NCBI GenBank assembly: GCA_028288315.1
Contig: JAQBNY010000291.1
Coordinates: forward strand, 1 to 18,700
DNA length: 18,700 bases
Source of the DNA: Mucilaginibacter sp.
GTDB taxonomy: Bacteria > Bacteroidota > Bacteroidia > Sphingobacteriales > Sphingobacteriaceae
Direction of reading: 5' to 3'
The position numbers were made by a program, and so were the translations under genes. This document shows, one piece after another, positions 7,222 to 15,761 of this stretch; the first letter of the stretch is position 1; the number at the start of each line of letters is the position of its first letter. Under the pieces are notes generated by a model that saw only the letters and a list, made by a program, of their open reading frames with translations, did no database searches and was not told the origin of the DNA.

Positions 7222-7548
7222 AGCGCTAATCATAAGATCAACAATACATTAATGGTATGTTAAATTTATGTTAATTAGCTCAGTTAAAGACAATAAAGTC
7301 TTTAATATGTAGTTTCTTTCCGTATAAAGATTAGCAAATAGTTAGAGTTATAATAGCAACAAGGGTTCGATACGTAGTACAGCACACTTGTAGTTGACAA
7401 TGCAATTAAAATGGAATAAGTAATTATTCAGCCTAAACAAAGGAAAAATTCAGTCTCCCGCCCTTGTTAAAGTATTAATGTTTGTGAACCCAAGCTTATC
7501 AATCTGATAATATAACTATAACATTTCAGTCATACTAAGAGCGTAATT
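7222..7548. other. AT-rich intergenic region with one hairpin
   Basis: No convincing gene was found here. A perfect 8-bp inverted repeat, TTAAAGAC (7284-7291) and GTCTTTAA (7298-7305), with a 6-nt AATAAA loop is the only clear structure. It has no proper T-tract and could be an operator or a weak terminator. The right end carries the promoter for the small membrane-protein gene. Confidence 0.4.
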
Positions 7549-7551
7549 TTG
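7544..7551 (+). promoter_or_regulatory. Candidate Bacteroidota -7 element for small gene
   Basis: TAATTTTG matches TAnnTTTG exactly. A TTTC at 7524 lies 20 bases upstream as a partial -33 element. Transcription would start near 7558, only about 15 nt before the ATG at 7573. The element overlaps the TTG codon at 7549, which argues against that codon as the start. Confidence 0.45.
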
Positions 7552-7572
7552 TATAAATCAATAACTAATATC

Positions 7573-7737
7573 ATGCAAATGGGGTATAACACACTTGATT
7601 TGGCAATGCTTCTAATTGTAGCATTCGTAATATTTGTAGCAACGCGAGTGCCGGTAAAAGATGCACCTGCTAAAAAACTTGGCTTAAGATCAGATATAAA
7701 GCAGGAAGATCATCCCAATTCTTACTCGCTTAAATAG
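7573..7737 (+). CDS. Small single-pass membrane protein
   Basis: A 54-residue product, MQMGYNTLDLAMLLIVAFVI and onward, with one strong hydrophobic segment at about residues 8-26. A polar, charged C-terminal tail (PVKDAPAKKLGLRSDIKQED) follows and is probably cytoplasmic or periplasmic. No family is recognised. The ATG at 7573 is preferred over an in-frame TTG at 7549 because the latter lies within a promoter match; a second ATG at 7579 is also possible. The gene stands alone, with a terminator about 130 bp downstream and no obvious partner. It could be a genuine small membrane protein or a toxin-like peptide; no evidence distinguishes these. Confidence 0.5.
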   Translation: MQMGYNTLDLAMLLIVAFVIFVATRVPVKDAPAKKLGLRSDIKQEDHPNSYSLK

Positions 7738-7867
7738 CCACTATATTTAATTTACTATTGAAGCGAGGAGCATTAAGTTGCTTTCTTCGCCGATATATTA
7801 ACGGAGAGATTTAGTCGGCTCCGCGTACTACGTATAAGTTTATATTAACCCCACGGGTTATTTCAAT
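7738..7867 (+). other. Structured 3' region, possible small RNA
   Basis: This 130-bp stretch lies between the small gene and a strong terminator. It contains GGAG (7803-7806) with CTCC (7819-7822), a competing GCCGA/TCGGC pair, and a tight AACCC-CAC-GGGTT hairpin just before the terminator. It may be simply a long 3' untranslated region, or a processed small RNA. No promoter of its own was recognised. Confidence 0.25.
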
Positions 7868-7897
7868 AAAAGGGTACACAAATGTGTATCCTTTTTT
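7868..7897 (+). terminator. Intrinsic terminator
   Basis: GGGTACAC (7872-7879) pairs with GTGTATCC (7884-7891), with one G-T pair. The stem is extended by AAAA (7868-7871) against the following T-run and has a 4-nt loop. Six Ts follow (7892-7897), then ATTT. It is a classical rho-independent terminator for the small membrane-protein transcript. The A-run before the stem also permits termination from the other side. Confidence 0.85.
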
Positions 7898-7980
7898 ATT
7901 TGCGACTTGTTTCCTCTTTAATGAAAATCCTAATAATGTGCCTGATTTGAGAAGAGTATTGTGTGAAATATGTAACCATA

Positions 7981-8049
7981 ATGGCTTTATCCTTAATCAT
8001 GCTTTCTCTTATATTTAGTAATTATCAAACAATTACAACTGGCTTATGA
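7981..8049 (+). CDS. Possible 22-residue hydrophobic leader peptide
   Basis: An ATG frame encodes MALSLIMLSLIFSNYQTITT plus two residues, with a hydrophobic core. Its TGA overlaps the ATG of the next gene in an ATGA arrangement, as in translationally coupled genes. There is no ribosome-binding site or homology to support it, and such a short frame may be accidental. It is listed because the 4-base overlap and hydrophobicity coincide. Confidence 0.25.
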   Translation: MALSLIMLSLIFSNYQTITTGL

Positions 8050-8591
8050 TAGATACCCTTTTTACTCCTGTCAACAGGGAACGGACAGTAAATGATCATT
8101 TAACAGAAAATGTGTATAAAAATGTAGATGTCAATGGGCCTATAGCTGAGGTTGTTGAACAAAATTCTGTGAAAGAGCTTTTGGTTAACATACCTGTTGT
8201 TGAACAAGAGCCACAAGCTGTACCCTCGTTTGTTAAAAAGAGATTAGATAGCTGGTACATAGCAATTTGGGGTTTTGCTATTTGCCGTTATCTTTTTGGT
8301 ATTGGAGGTATTCTTGCAGCTACAATTGCTGCGGTATCTACCAATGCCGATGCAAGAACATATTTTAGTGTAATAGCTGCAATATGCATTGCTATTATTG
8401 GCTTTGTAAAGCCTGATGACAGCTATAGAAGACACGTTGTAGCTTGGCGCTATCTTGACGCTAAGGTTAACCTATACACATACAGATTAATATCAATTAA
8501 AGAATTGCTTAATGCTATGAGTGAGGCAGAGCAAATGATAGACTTAACTCAAAGTAATATCAGAACTTATACTGAAAGCTCTGGGTTATAA
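8046..8591 (+). CDS. Two-helix membrane protein, SLATT/DUF4231-like topology
   Basis: A 181-residue protein of unassigned family. Residues 1-65 are polar and probably disordered. Two hydrophobic helices follow at about 70-98 (SWYIAIWGFAICRYLFGIGG) and 105-122 (TYFSVIAAICIAIIGFV). A charged, helical C-terminal part comes next, with FVKPDDSYRRHVVAWRYLDA and NLYTYRLISIKELLNAMSEA. Two close TM helices followed by an amphipathic helix with W and Y residues recall SLATT/DUF4231 proteins, some of which are predicted pore-forming effectors in nucleotide-signalling defence. No nucleotidyltransferase or SLOG partner lies beside it, so that role is speculative. It converges on the downstream oxidoreductase with only 12 bp between stops. 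Confidence 0.75.
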   Translation: MIDTLFTPVNRERTVNDHLTENVYKNVDVNGPIAEVVEQNSVKELLVNIPVVEQEPQAVPSFVKKRLDSWYIAIWGFAICRYLFGIGGILAATIAAVSTNADARTYFSVIAAICIAIIGFVKPDDSYRRHVVAWRYLDAKVNLYTYRLISIKELLNAMSEAEQMIDLTQSNIRTYTESSGL

Positions 8592-8603
8592 CCGGCATCT
8601 TGC

Positions 8604-10040
8604 TCATTTTATTCCAAACACATCCTTTAACGCCCGTTTTGCTGCGTAATACCCGCACATGCCATGTACGCCACCACCCGGAGGGGTTGATGATGAACAA
8701 ATGTACAGGCCTTTAGCAGAAGTTTTATATGGCGACCAGCGCAAGGCCGGGCGAGTAAACAGTTGGCCAATATCAATGATCCCTCCGTTTATATCGCCAC
8801 CAATATAATTGGAATTATGTTCCTGCATTTGTGCAGTATTAAAAGTGTGCTTTGCCAGGATAGTTTCTTTAAACCCGGGCGCAAAACGTTCTACTTGGTT
8901 CTCAATAATGGCAGTCATGTCTTTTGTTGATCCGTTAGGTACATGGCAATATGCCCACGCGGTATGCCTGCCTTCGGGTGCTCGGGATGGATCAAGAAGG
9001 CTCTGCTGTGCCAGTAATACATAAGGTTTATCTGAATGCTGGCCGTTTGCAGGAGCTTTTTCTGAAGCCACAATTTCTTCAAGCGTGCCGCCAATATGTA
9101 CAGTCCCGGCTTTGCGGCAGTAGTTTGCTGTAAAGGGGATGGGAGCATCAAGCGCCCAGTCAATTTTAAAAACACCATCACCATAACGGTAGCGCTCCAA
9201 TTGCCATTTATATATCGGAGAGAATTTATGACCGGCTATCTGCAATAATTGTTTGGGAGTTATATCAAACAACACCGCATGTGCAGATGGCAGTTGCTGT
9301 AAGGATGTTACATAAGTATCTGTTTGGATCTTTCCCCCTAATGATAAAAAATAGGAAGCCAGTGCATTGGCAATTTGCTGTGACCCTCCCTTAGGTATTG
9401 GCCAGCCACCTAAATGGGCATTGGCCATTAATACCAGCCCAATAGCCGATGTAGCTATATTGTTTAAAGGTTGTATTGCATGTGCTGCCATACCGGCAAA
9501 CAAACCTTTTGCTTCCATGGTTTTAAACCGTTTTGCCAGTAAGGTTGCAGGTTGCAGTGCATTCAAACCAAATTTTGCCATTGCAAGCGGCTCTTTTGGA
9601 AAATGCAGAGGGCCCAATACATCAGGCGCCAATGCGGGCCAGCTTTTTACAAGGGGCCTAAATAAATCAAGATAAGTTTGCGCATCACTTCCCAGTAATC
9701 GGGCGGTTTCATCAATTGAACGCTTAATTATAGCAGCAGTACCATTATCAAAAGGGTGCGCAGCATCAACTTCGGGATACAGATATTCTAACCCATGATT
9801 ATGCAGCGGTAATGTTTTAAAAAACGGTGAACCGGCTGCCAGCGGATGTACAGCCGAGCAAATATCATGTTTAAAGCCGGGAAGGGTAAGCTCAGCAGTG
9901 CGCAGGCCCCCGCCTATAATATGCTTTGCCTCTAAAATAAGTACCGAAAGCCCATGTTGTTGCAAAAATATACCAGCAGCCAGGCCATTAGGCCCTGATC
10001 CTATTATTACCGCATCGTAATCACGCTTATCAAGCTTCAT
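8604..10040 (-). CDS. Phytoene-dehydrogenase-like FAD oxidoreductase
   Basis: A 478-residue flavoprotein of the amine-oxidase/phytoene-desaturase superfamily, closest in style to PYROXD2-like proteins rather than carotenoid desaturases. The N-terminal FAD-binding Rossmann motif is IIGSGPNGLAAG (12-23), followed by LEAKHIIGGGLRTAEL, the second FAD contact. Further family features are GWPIPKGGSQQIANAL in the middle and YICSSSTPPGGGVHGMCGYY at the C-terminus, which closes the FAD site. There is no signal peptide. It is transcribed alone; neither carotenoid genes (crtB, crtZ) nor a pyridine-nucleotide partner lies nearby, so the substrate is unknown. The call is secure for the superfamily and open for the reaction. 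Confidence 0.88.
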   Translation of the reverse strand: MKLDKRDYDAVIIGSGPNGLAAGIFLQQHGLSVLILEAKHIIGGGLRTAELTLPGFKHDICSAVHPLAAGSPFFKTLPLHNHGLEYLYPEVDAAHPFDNGTAAIIKRSIDETARLLGSDAQTYLDLFRPLVKSWPALAPDVLGPLHFPKEPLAMAKFGLNALQPATLLAKRFKTMEAKGLFAGMAAHAIQPLNNIATSAIGLVLMANAHLGGWPIPKGGSQQIANALASYFLSLGGKIQTDTYVTSLQQLPSAHAVLFDITPKQLLQIAGHKFSPIYKWQLERYRYGDGVFKIDWALDAPIPFTANYCRKAGTVHIGGTLEEIVASEKAPANGQHSDKPYVLLAQQSLLDPSRAPEGRHTAWAYCHVPNGSTKDMTAIIENQVERFAPGFKETILAKHTFNTAQMQEHNSNYIGGDINGGIIDIGQLFTRPALRWSPYKTSAKGLYICSSSTPPGGGVHGMCGYYAAKRALKDVFGIK

Positions 10041-10464
10041 AAACTGAATATCTATACGCCATATTATCTATCTGAATAAAACTGATGCAATGGCTAGTGT
10101 AACAACAATATTAAAAGTTTGAGCTATTAAAAAAGCATATATCGGTTTTTTACTTTCTTTAAGTATAGATTCATATGGATGTGATTAGATTTACCCATAA
10201 AGAATAAACCTGGTTGTTGTATTTATTGCTAATAAACGTAAAAACGTAAAGAAGTGTTTAAGAATGCTATTGCAGAGCACTTATGGAGAGGCGGTACGGA
10301 TATTGCAGATAACTTTAATTTAACTTTAATAGATCAGATTATCAAAAGTTAACAAATCAATTATTTAATGCATTTATACTATATTCAAATCCCCAAAATT
10401 TATCCAGAATTGTAAGGCATCTTTATAACGAAATTATCTAATCTGCTCACAGACCAAAACCCGA
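10041..10464. other. Divergent intergenic region before efflux operon
   Basis: AT-rich sequence of about 420 bp between the minus-strand oxidoreductase and the plus-strand efflux genes; promoters for both must lie here. No exact TAnnTTTG was found. The notable content is a pair of direct repeats and an inverted repeat around 10310-10352, listed separately. Confidence 0.5.
10310..10352. promoter_or_regulatory. Candidate operator upstream of efflux operon
   Basis: TAACTTTAAT occurs at 10310-10319 and again at 10321-10330, spaced 11 bp, one helical turn. TTAACTTT (10320-10327) also forms an exact inverted repeat with AAAGTTAA (10345-10352). Such an arrangement suits a transcription-factor site. 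In AT-rich DNA chance matches are possible, and no regulator gene is adjacent. Confidence 0.3.
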
Positions 10465-11700
10465 ATGAAGTATTTTACTAATCTATTTTTGTTGCTTTTG
10501 ATCACCACAACCAGTATGGGGCAAATCAAAACGTTGGATGAATATCTGCAACAAGCTGTAAAAAATAGTCCCCTTATTAAAGATCTAAATAACCAAATAT
10601 TAGCGGCCCAATTAGATAGTGTGCGAATAAAAGCCGGCTTTAAGCCACAGGTTACTGCAAGCAGCACGGGGTTATACGCGCCGGTGATACACGGATATGG
10701 TTACTCATCGGCCATTACTAATGGGCAGTCTGTTAACGGTTTAGTTACCGTGAGTAAGGCATTTATAGGTAAGAACTATTTGAACACGCAGTTTGCAGGT
10801 ATAGGCTTACAGCGAGATTCATTACGCAACAGCATTAAATTATCTGAACAAGACTTACGGCGCACTATTATAGGGCAATATATTACCGCTTATGGCAGCT
10901 TGCAGCAACAAAAATTTAACAATGATGTTGTTAGTTTGCTCAGTAAAGAAGAAGCTCTGTTTAAACGGCTTACCCGAAGCAACGTATACCGGCAAAGCGA
11001 TTACCTTGCCTTTTTAGTTACACTAAAACAGGCACAGTTGCAGCTTTCACAAGCCAGGCTGCAGTATAAAACTGATTATGCTACGCTCAACTATTTATCT
11101 GGTGTGGCCGATACAACAATAGCAGAAATTACAAAGCCAGAAATACAACGGTCCATTGCTTATGATCGTAATAACAGCATATTTTTTAAACAATACCAGT
11201 TGGATAGTTTAAGATTGGCGAACAGCCGCAAATTGATAGATTATAGCTACAGGCCTAGGTTGAGCGTTTTTGCTGATGGTGGTTACAACTCCGACCTTAC
11301 CAGCCAGTATTACAGAAACTTTGGTACCAGTGTAGGTTTTACTGTAAGCGTTCCATTGTATGATGGCGGCCAGCGTAAATTATTGTATAAAAGATTATCA
11401 TTAGAGCAAGAAACGCGGCGCAGTTATAAAGCCTTTTTTAACAACCAGTACACACAGCAAATTAACCAGCTAAACCAGCAGATAAGTGAGTATGATAAAT
11501 TAATAATTGATATAAACGATCAGTTTAAATATGCGGAAAGCCTGATAAAAGTGGATACTCAGCTCCTGCAAACCGGCGACCTGAAAATAGCCGACCTGAT
11601 ACTGGCACTTAATAATTACCTAACCATAAAAAATTTGCTTACCCAAAATACCATTAGCAGATTACAACTTATCAATCAACTTAACTACTGGAACAGATAA
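10465..11700 (+). CDS. TolC-family outer-membrane efflux protein
   Basis: Outer-membrane channel component of a tripartite efflux pump. The 411-residue precursor has a signal peptide (hydrophobic residues about 5-16, cleavage near SMGQ at about residue 19). Two outer-membrane-efflux-protein repeats follow: the first begins TLDEYLQQAVKNSPLIKDLN and the second begins around LRLANSRKLIDYSYRPRLSV. The long helices rich in Q, L and N (YTQQINQLNQQISEYDKLII) are the coiled-coil tunnel. FTVSVPLYDGGQRK is the typical beta-strand-plus-helix join. It is somewhat shorter than E. coli TolC. It is the first gene of a three-gene operon and ends one base before the adaptor's ATG. Confidence 0.9.
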   Translation: MKYFTNLFLLLLITTTSMGQIKTLDEYLQQAVKNSPLIKDLNNQILAAQLDSVRIKAGFKPQVTASSTGLYAPVIHGYGYSSAITNGQSVNGLVTVSKAFIGKNYLNTQFAGIGLQRDSLRNSIKLSEQDLRRTIIGQYITAYGSLQQQKFNNDVVSLLSKEEALFKRLTRSNVYRQSDYLAFLVTLKQAQLQLSQARLQYKTDYATLNYLSGVADTTIAEITKPEIQRSIAYDRNNSIFFKQYQLDSLRLANSRKLIDYSYRPRLSVFADGGYNSDLTSQYYRNFGTSVGFTVSVPLYDGGQRKLLYKRLSLEQETRRSYKAFFNNQYTQQINQLNQQISEYDKLIIDINDQFKYAESLIKVDTQLLQTGDLKIADLILALNNYLTIKNLLTQNTISRLQLINQLNYWNR

Positions 11701-11701
11701 T

Positions 11702-12640
11702 ATGACACAATTTTATAAGCCATTAAATATATTTTTAGCGTGTATACTGCTCACTGCTATTTGTTCATGCGGCGGTGGCCAATCTGCCGGTGAAGGAGAT
11801 GCCACAGTAAAGCCCCAAACAGCAGTAACTGTAACCACAGTAGATAACAGTTCACTGGCAGATTCTATTGAGCTGAATGCTACATCATCCTTCCTGCTAA
11901 AGAACTATGTAAGTGCAAATGCCATTGGGTACATCCAAAAAGCGAACGTACAGCCGGGGCATTATGTAGCCAAAGGCCAGGTAATGTTTGTTATTAAAAC
12001 CAAAGAGGCACAAAGTATAGGCAATACTATTAACGTGCTGGATACTACTTTTAAGTTTTCGGGTATTAACGTTATTCGTGCATCGAAGAGTGGCTTTGTG
12101 ACCCAGTTATTGCACCAGGTTGGTGATTACGTACAGGACGGTGCGCAACTGGCCATTATTAGCGATAGGGAAAGTTTTGCCTTTGTTTTGCAATTGCCTT
12201 ACGAGCTTAAAAGTGTAATTCCTAACAACCAAAATATAGTGCTCACACTTCCCGACGGTGAAAAGCTAAACGGGCATATCGCTTCGCTTATGCCATCAGT
12301 AGATACACTTTCGCAAACTCAGGGAATTGTAATAAAGGTGAACAGTACACACCCTATACCTGAAAATTTGGTGGCAAAGGCCAGGATCATAAAAATAGCT
12401 AAAAGCAATGTGCCATCACTACCAAAATCTGCCGTATTATCAAACGAAACACAAGATGAGTTTTGGGTGATGAAATTAATTAACGATACAACCGCGGTAA
12501 AAACGCCTGTGAAAAAGGGAATAGAATCTGGTGGGCGTATAGAGATACTATCGCCTAAATTTAACCCTGTTGATCGTGTAGTCGTTACCGGAAATTATGG
12601 CTTGGCTGATACTGCCACCGTCAAAATTGTTAAACCATGA
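11702..12640 (+). CDS. RND periplasmic adaptor lipoprotein (MFP)
   Basis: Membrane-fusion/adaptor subunit linking the RND pump to the TolC-like channel. The 312-residue precursor has a lipoprotein-type signal (LACILLTAICSCGGG), with the acylated cysteine most likely the second one, in ICSC. The lipoyl halves are about AIGYIQKANVQPGHYVAKGQ and SGFVTQLLHQVGDYVQDGAQ. Only about 30 residues separate the halves, so the long alpha-helical hairpin of AcrA-type adaptors seems absent. Beta-barrel and membrane-proximal domains follow (IVLTLPDGEKLNGHIASLMP; RVVVTGNYGLADTATVKIVK at the end). Its stop overlaps the pump start by ATGA, indicating coupling. Confidence 0.88.
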   Translation: MTQFYKPLNIFLACILLTAICSCGGGQSAGEGDATVKPQTAVTVTTVDNSSLADSIELNATSSFLLKNYVSANAIGYIQKANVQPGHYVAKGQVMFVIKTKEAQSIGNTINVLDTTFKFSGINVIRASKSGFVTQLLHQVGDYVQDGAQLAIISDRESFAFVLQLPYELKSVIPNNQNIVLTLPDGEKLNGHIASLMPSVDTLSQTQGIVIKVNSTHPIPENLVAKARIIKIAKSNVPSLPKSAVLSNETQDEFWVMKLINDTTAVKTPVKKGIESGGRIEILSPKFNPVDRVVVTGNYGLADTATVKIVKP

Positions 12641-15600
12641 ATAACCTGAATAACTTTTTCATCACGCATAAGAAACCCATTAGCCTGGTACTATTTATAG
12701 TGCTTTTAGGTGGAGGATTTGCTTATTCGCGGCTGCAGACTTCTTTGTTTCCTGAGATCACTTTTCCCAAGATCAAAATAATTGCCGATGCTGGTCTGCA
12801 GCCTGTGAATAAGATGATGATTACGGTAACTAAACCGTTGGAAAATGCAATAAAACAAGTGCCCGATTTGCATTATGTGCGTAGTATTACCAGTCGTGGT
12901 AGCTGCGAAATATCGGCCTATATGAACTGGAATGCAGATATTGACCTAAGTCAGCAACGGATAGAATCGCGAATAGCGCAGATAAAAAACGTTCTGCCGC
13001 CTGAGGCCAATGTTACGGTAGAAAAAATGAACCCCTCTATTTTGCCGGTAAGCGGTTACACGCTGGAAAGCCATAACCTTTCGCCCATTGAGCTGAAGCA
13101 ATTAGCTACTTATACTGTAAAACCTTTTCTTTCTCAGGTAGATGGGGTGTCTGAGATACGTGTCATTGGTGGTAAAACCAAAGAATACTGGCTGATACTA
13201 AACCGCCAAAAAATGAGCGCATTAGGTATCACTCCTGATATAATTACAAACACGCTTACCCAAACAGCATTTATAAAATCAAACGGTTATTTGTCTGATT
13301 ATAAAATGCTGTATTTAACGGTAACTGATGCAAGCGTGAACACCAGCGATCAGCTCCAAAATTTGGTAATTAACAATAATCGTAAGCGGGTTATACAGCT
13401 AAAAGACATTGCCGAAATACAAATTAATCCCGGAATTGAATACACCAAAATCAATGCCAATGGTCATGAAGGTGTGCTCATTGCCGTTATTAAACAGCCC
13501 AATTCTAACCTGGTTGACCTATCAGCAGCAATGACTATTAAAGTAGCTGAGCTGCAAAAGGTATTACCAAAAGGGGTAAGTATAAAGCCATACTATGTAC
13601 AAGCCGATTTTGTAAACGAATCTGTAAAAAGCGTTAGCGATAGTTTATGGATAGGGTTGGCGCTGGCAATTATAGTTGCGATAATATTCTTAAGATCGTT
13701 AAAAGCGAGTGCAACCATCCTCATTACTATTCCGGTTACGCTGTGCCTTACATTAATAATTTTGTATGCTGGCGGCTATACGTTTAATATCATGACCTTA
13801 GGGGCAATTGCAGCAGCCATCGGATTAATTATTGATGATGCTATTGTGGTTGTTGAACAGATACACCGCACGCATGAAGAACATCCGGAAGAACCTACAC
13901 TTACACTTTTACAAAAAGCGATCAGTTATCTTTTTCCGGCAATGGTGGGTTCATCGGTAAGTACCATTGTGATATTTATTCCCTTTTTATTGATGACCGG
14001 CGTTGCAGGCGCTTATTTTAAAGTAATGACCGATACCATGATCATTACCCTGGTTTGTTCGTTTTTTGTGACCTGGATAGGTTTGCCGGTTATTTATTTG
14101 TTATTAACTAAAAATACGAAAACCAATGCCCTGCAAAAAAAGGAAGAAGCCCATGCAGTAAAACAACAACGTTGGGTATCGTTTTTTATAATGCGGCCTT
14201 TTATGAGTATTATTTTAATAGTGCTTTTAATTGCCGTTATAGTTATTGTGCCATCTAAACTGCAAACCGGCTTTTTGCCTGATATGGATGAAGGCAGCAT
14301 AGTGCTGGATTATACCTCTCCGCCCGGTACCTCACTGGAGGAAACTGACCGTATGTTAAGAGAAATTGAAAAGGTAATTATTAAGGAACCAGATGTAGTA
14401 GCCTACTCTCGCCGTACCGGAACACAAATGGGATTCTTTATCACCGAACCTAATACCGGCGATTACCTGATACAATTGAAGAAAGGCCACAGTAAGACAT
14501 CTGAAGAAGTTATTAGCGACCTGCGTGCGCAGATTGAAGCTATGGAACCGGCTTTAAGGGTTGATTTTGGACAAGTTATTGGTGATATGCTGGGCGATTT
14601 AATGACATCTACCCAACCCATAGAAATAAAAGTATTTGGCGATGACCAAAAAAAGCTACAACAACTATCTAAACAAATAGCAGATGTTGTAACCAATGTA
14701 AAAGGCACAGCAGATGTATTTGACGGAATTGTAATTGCTGGTCCCTCTGTTGATATTGTACCTAATTATTCAAAATTGGCTCAGTATAATTTAACTCCAA
14801 CAGCTTTGCAGATGCAAGTGCAATCGGCATTAGAAGGAAATGTAATAGGCAGTCTGTTTGAAAAAGAGCAGCAGTCGCCTATACGGATGGTTTATCCGGG
14901 CAACCGTTGGCAGGATGTAAACGGTATAAAACGATTGAATTTATTTTTACCTAATGGCAGGCTAATACCTATTACGCAATTAGCCGATGTTGAATTACGA
15001 ACAGGTGATGCCGAGGTTGAACGCGAAAATTTGCAAGCTATGGGCGTAATTAGCGCCCGTTTGGAAAACAGCGATCTTGGTAGTGTTATTCCGGCTATAC
15101 AAAAAGGCATTGCTCAAAAAATAAGTTTGCCGCCGGGTTACCATGTGGAATATGGCGGTGCTTATGCCGAGCAGCAACAGTCTTTTAAAGAACTTTTGAT
15201 GATACTGATAACAGCAAGTTTACTAGTGTTTGGGGTTATTTTGTTCCTGTTTAAACAATTCAGGATCGCTCTGTTGATATTGGTAATTGCCGTATTGGGT
15301 ATTGGCGGCAGCCTGTTGGCATTGTTCCTTACCAATACACCGCTTAACGTAGGTAGTTATACCGGCCTTATCATGATTGTGGGGATTATTGGCGAGAATG
15401 CCATTTTTACATTTTGGCAATTTAGGGAAAGTGCAAGACAAAGTACCATTGATGATGCTATTGTTTATTCCATTTCTACAAGGCTTCGTCCAAAATTAAT
15501 GACCGCTTTAGGTGCCATTATTGCGCTGATGCCTTTGGCCCTGGGTATAGGTGCCGGTGCACAGTTACATCAACCCTTAGCTATTGCCGTAATAGGTGGG

Positions 15601-15681
15601 TTTTTGGCCGCGCTGCCCTTGCTGCTTATTGTGTTACCCAGTATGATGCGAGTGTTTTATCGCAATTATAAATTTCAGTAG
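12637..15681 (+). CDS. RND efflux transporter permease
   Basis: Inner-membrane proton-driven pump of the RND superfamily, 1014 residues, close to the usual length. It begins with a TM helix (ISLVLFIVLLGGGFAYSRLQ) and the conserved SLFPEITFP. The first periplasmic porter loop follows, then TM2-6 with proton-relay aspartates D400-D401 in GLIIDDAIVVVEQ (equivalent to AcrB D407/D408). A second half with its own periplasmic loop begins near SKLQTGFLPDMDEGSIVLDY, and TM8-12 include MIVGIIGENAIFTFWQF and RPKLMTALGAIIALMPLALG. It contains no obvious methionine-rich metal path, so the substrate class (drug, solvent, metal) is undecided. It is the last gene of the operon and is followed by a strong terminator. 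Confidence 0.95.
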   Translation: MNNLNNFFITHKKPISLVLFIVLLGGGFAYSRLQTSLFPEITFPKIKIIADAGLQPVNKMMITVTKPLENAIKQVPDLHYVRSITSRGSCEISAYMNWNADIDLSQQRIESRIAQIKNVLPPEANVTVEKMNPSILPVSGYTLESHNLSPIELKQLATYTVKPFLSQVDGVSEIRVIGGKTKEYWLILNRQKMSALGITPDIITNTLTQTAFIKSNGYLSDYKMLYLTVTDASVNTSDQLQNLVINNNRKRVIQLKDIAEIQINPGIEYTKINANGHEGVLIAVIKQPNSNLVDLSAAMTIKVAELQKVLPKGVSIKPYYVQADFVNESVKSVSDSLWIGLALAIIVAIIFLRSLKASATILITIPVTLCLTLIILYAGGYTFNIMTLGAIAAAIGLIIDDAIVVVEQIHRTHEEHPEEPTLTLLQKAISYLFPAMVGSSVSTIVIFIPFLLMTGVAGAYFKVMTDTMIITLVCSFFVTWIGLPVIYLLLTKNTKTNALQKKEEAHAVKQQRWVSFFIMRPFMSIILIVLLIAVIVIVPSKLQTGFLPDMDEGSIVLDYTSPPGTSLEETDRMLREIEKVIIKEPDVVAYSRRTGTQMGFFITEPNTGDYLIQLKKGHSKTSEEVISDLRAQIEAMEPALRVDFGQVIGDMLGDLMTSTQPIEIKVFGDDQKKLQQLSKQIADVVTNVKGTADVFDGIVIAGPSVDIVPNYSKLAQYNLTPTALQMQVQSALEGNVIGSLFEKEQQSPIRMVYPGNRWQDVNGIKRLNLFLPNGRLIPITQLADVELRTGDAEVERENLQAMGVISARLENSDLGSVIPAIQKGIAQKISLPPGYHVEYGGAYAEQQQSFKELLMILITASLLVFGVILFLFKQFRIALLILVIAVLGIGGSLLALFLTNTPLNVGSYTGLIMIVGIIGENAIFTFWQFRESARQSTIDDAIVYSISTRLRPKLMTALGAIIALMPLALGIGAGAQLHQPLAIAVIGGFLAALPLLLIVLPSMMRVFYRNYKFQ

Positions 15682-15725
15682 GCAACATATTAAAGTTGCA
15701 TAGTAAAGTACCCCATTTTTATAAT

Positions 15726-15761
15726 AAGCAACAGGATTTAACTATGATTCTGTTGCTTTTT
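15726..15761 (+). terminator. Intrinsic terminator of efflux operon
   Basis: AAGCAACAG (15726-15734) pairs exactly with CTGTTGCTT (15750-15758), and the stem can be extended by G-T and A-T pairs. A T-tract (15757-15761) follows directly. It begins 45 bp after the RND pump stop. Confidence 0.88.

Noticed and set aside
7364..7385. GGTTCGATAC looking like a tRNA T-loop
   Set aside because: The flanking bases do not form a T-stem and no acceptor or anticodon stem can be drawn around it.
7549..7572. TTG start giving a 62-residue version of the small membrane protein
   Set aside because: The TTG is part of an exact TAnnTTTG promoter match, so it would probably not be within the transcript.
8584..8593. 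GGTTATAACC palindrome at the stop codon of the two-helix protein
   Set aside because: It is only 10 bp, overlaps the coding end and has no T-tract or promoter nearby; probably coincidental.
10245..10352. A 30-odd codon frame (HLWRGGTDIADNF) suggesting a decayed gene
   Set aside because: It has no start codon after the preceding in-frame stop, no recognisable family and lies in the probable promoter region; likely chance.
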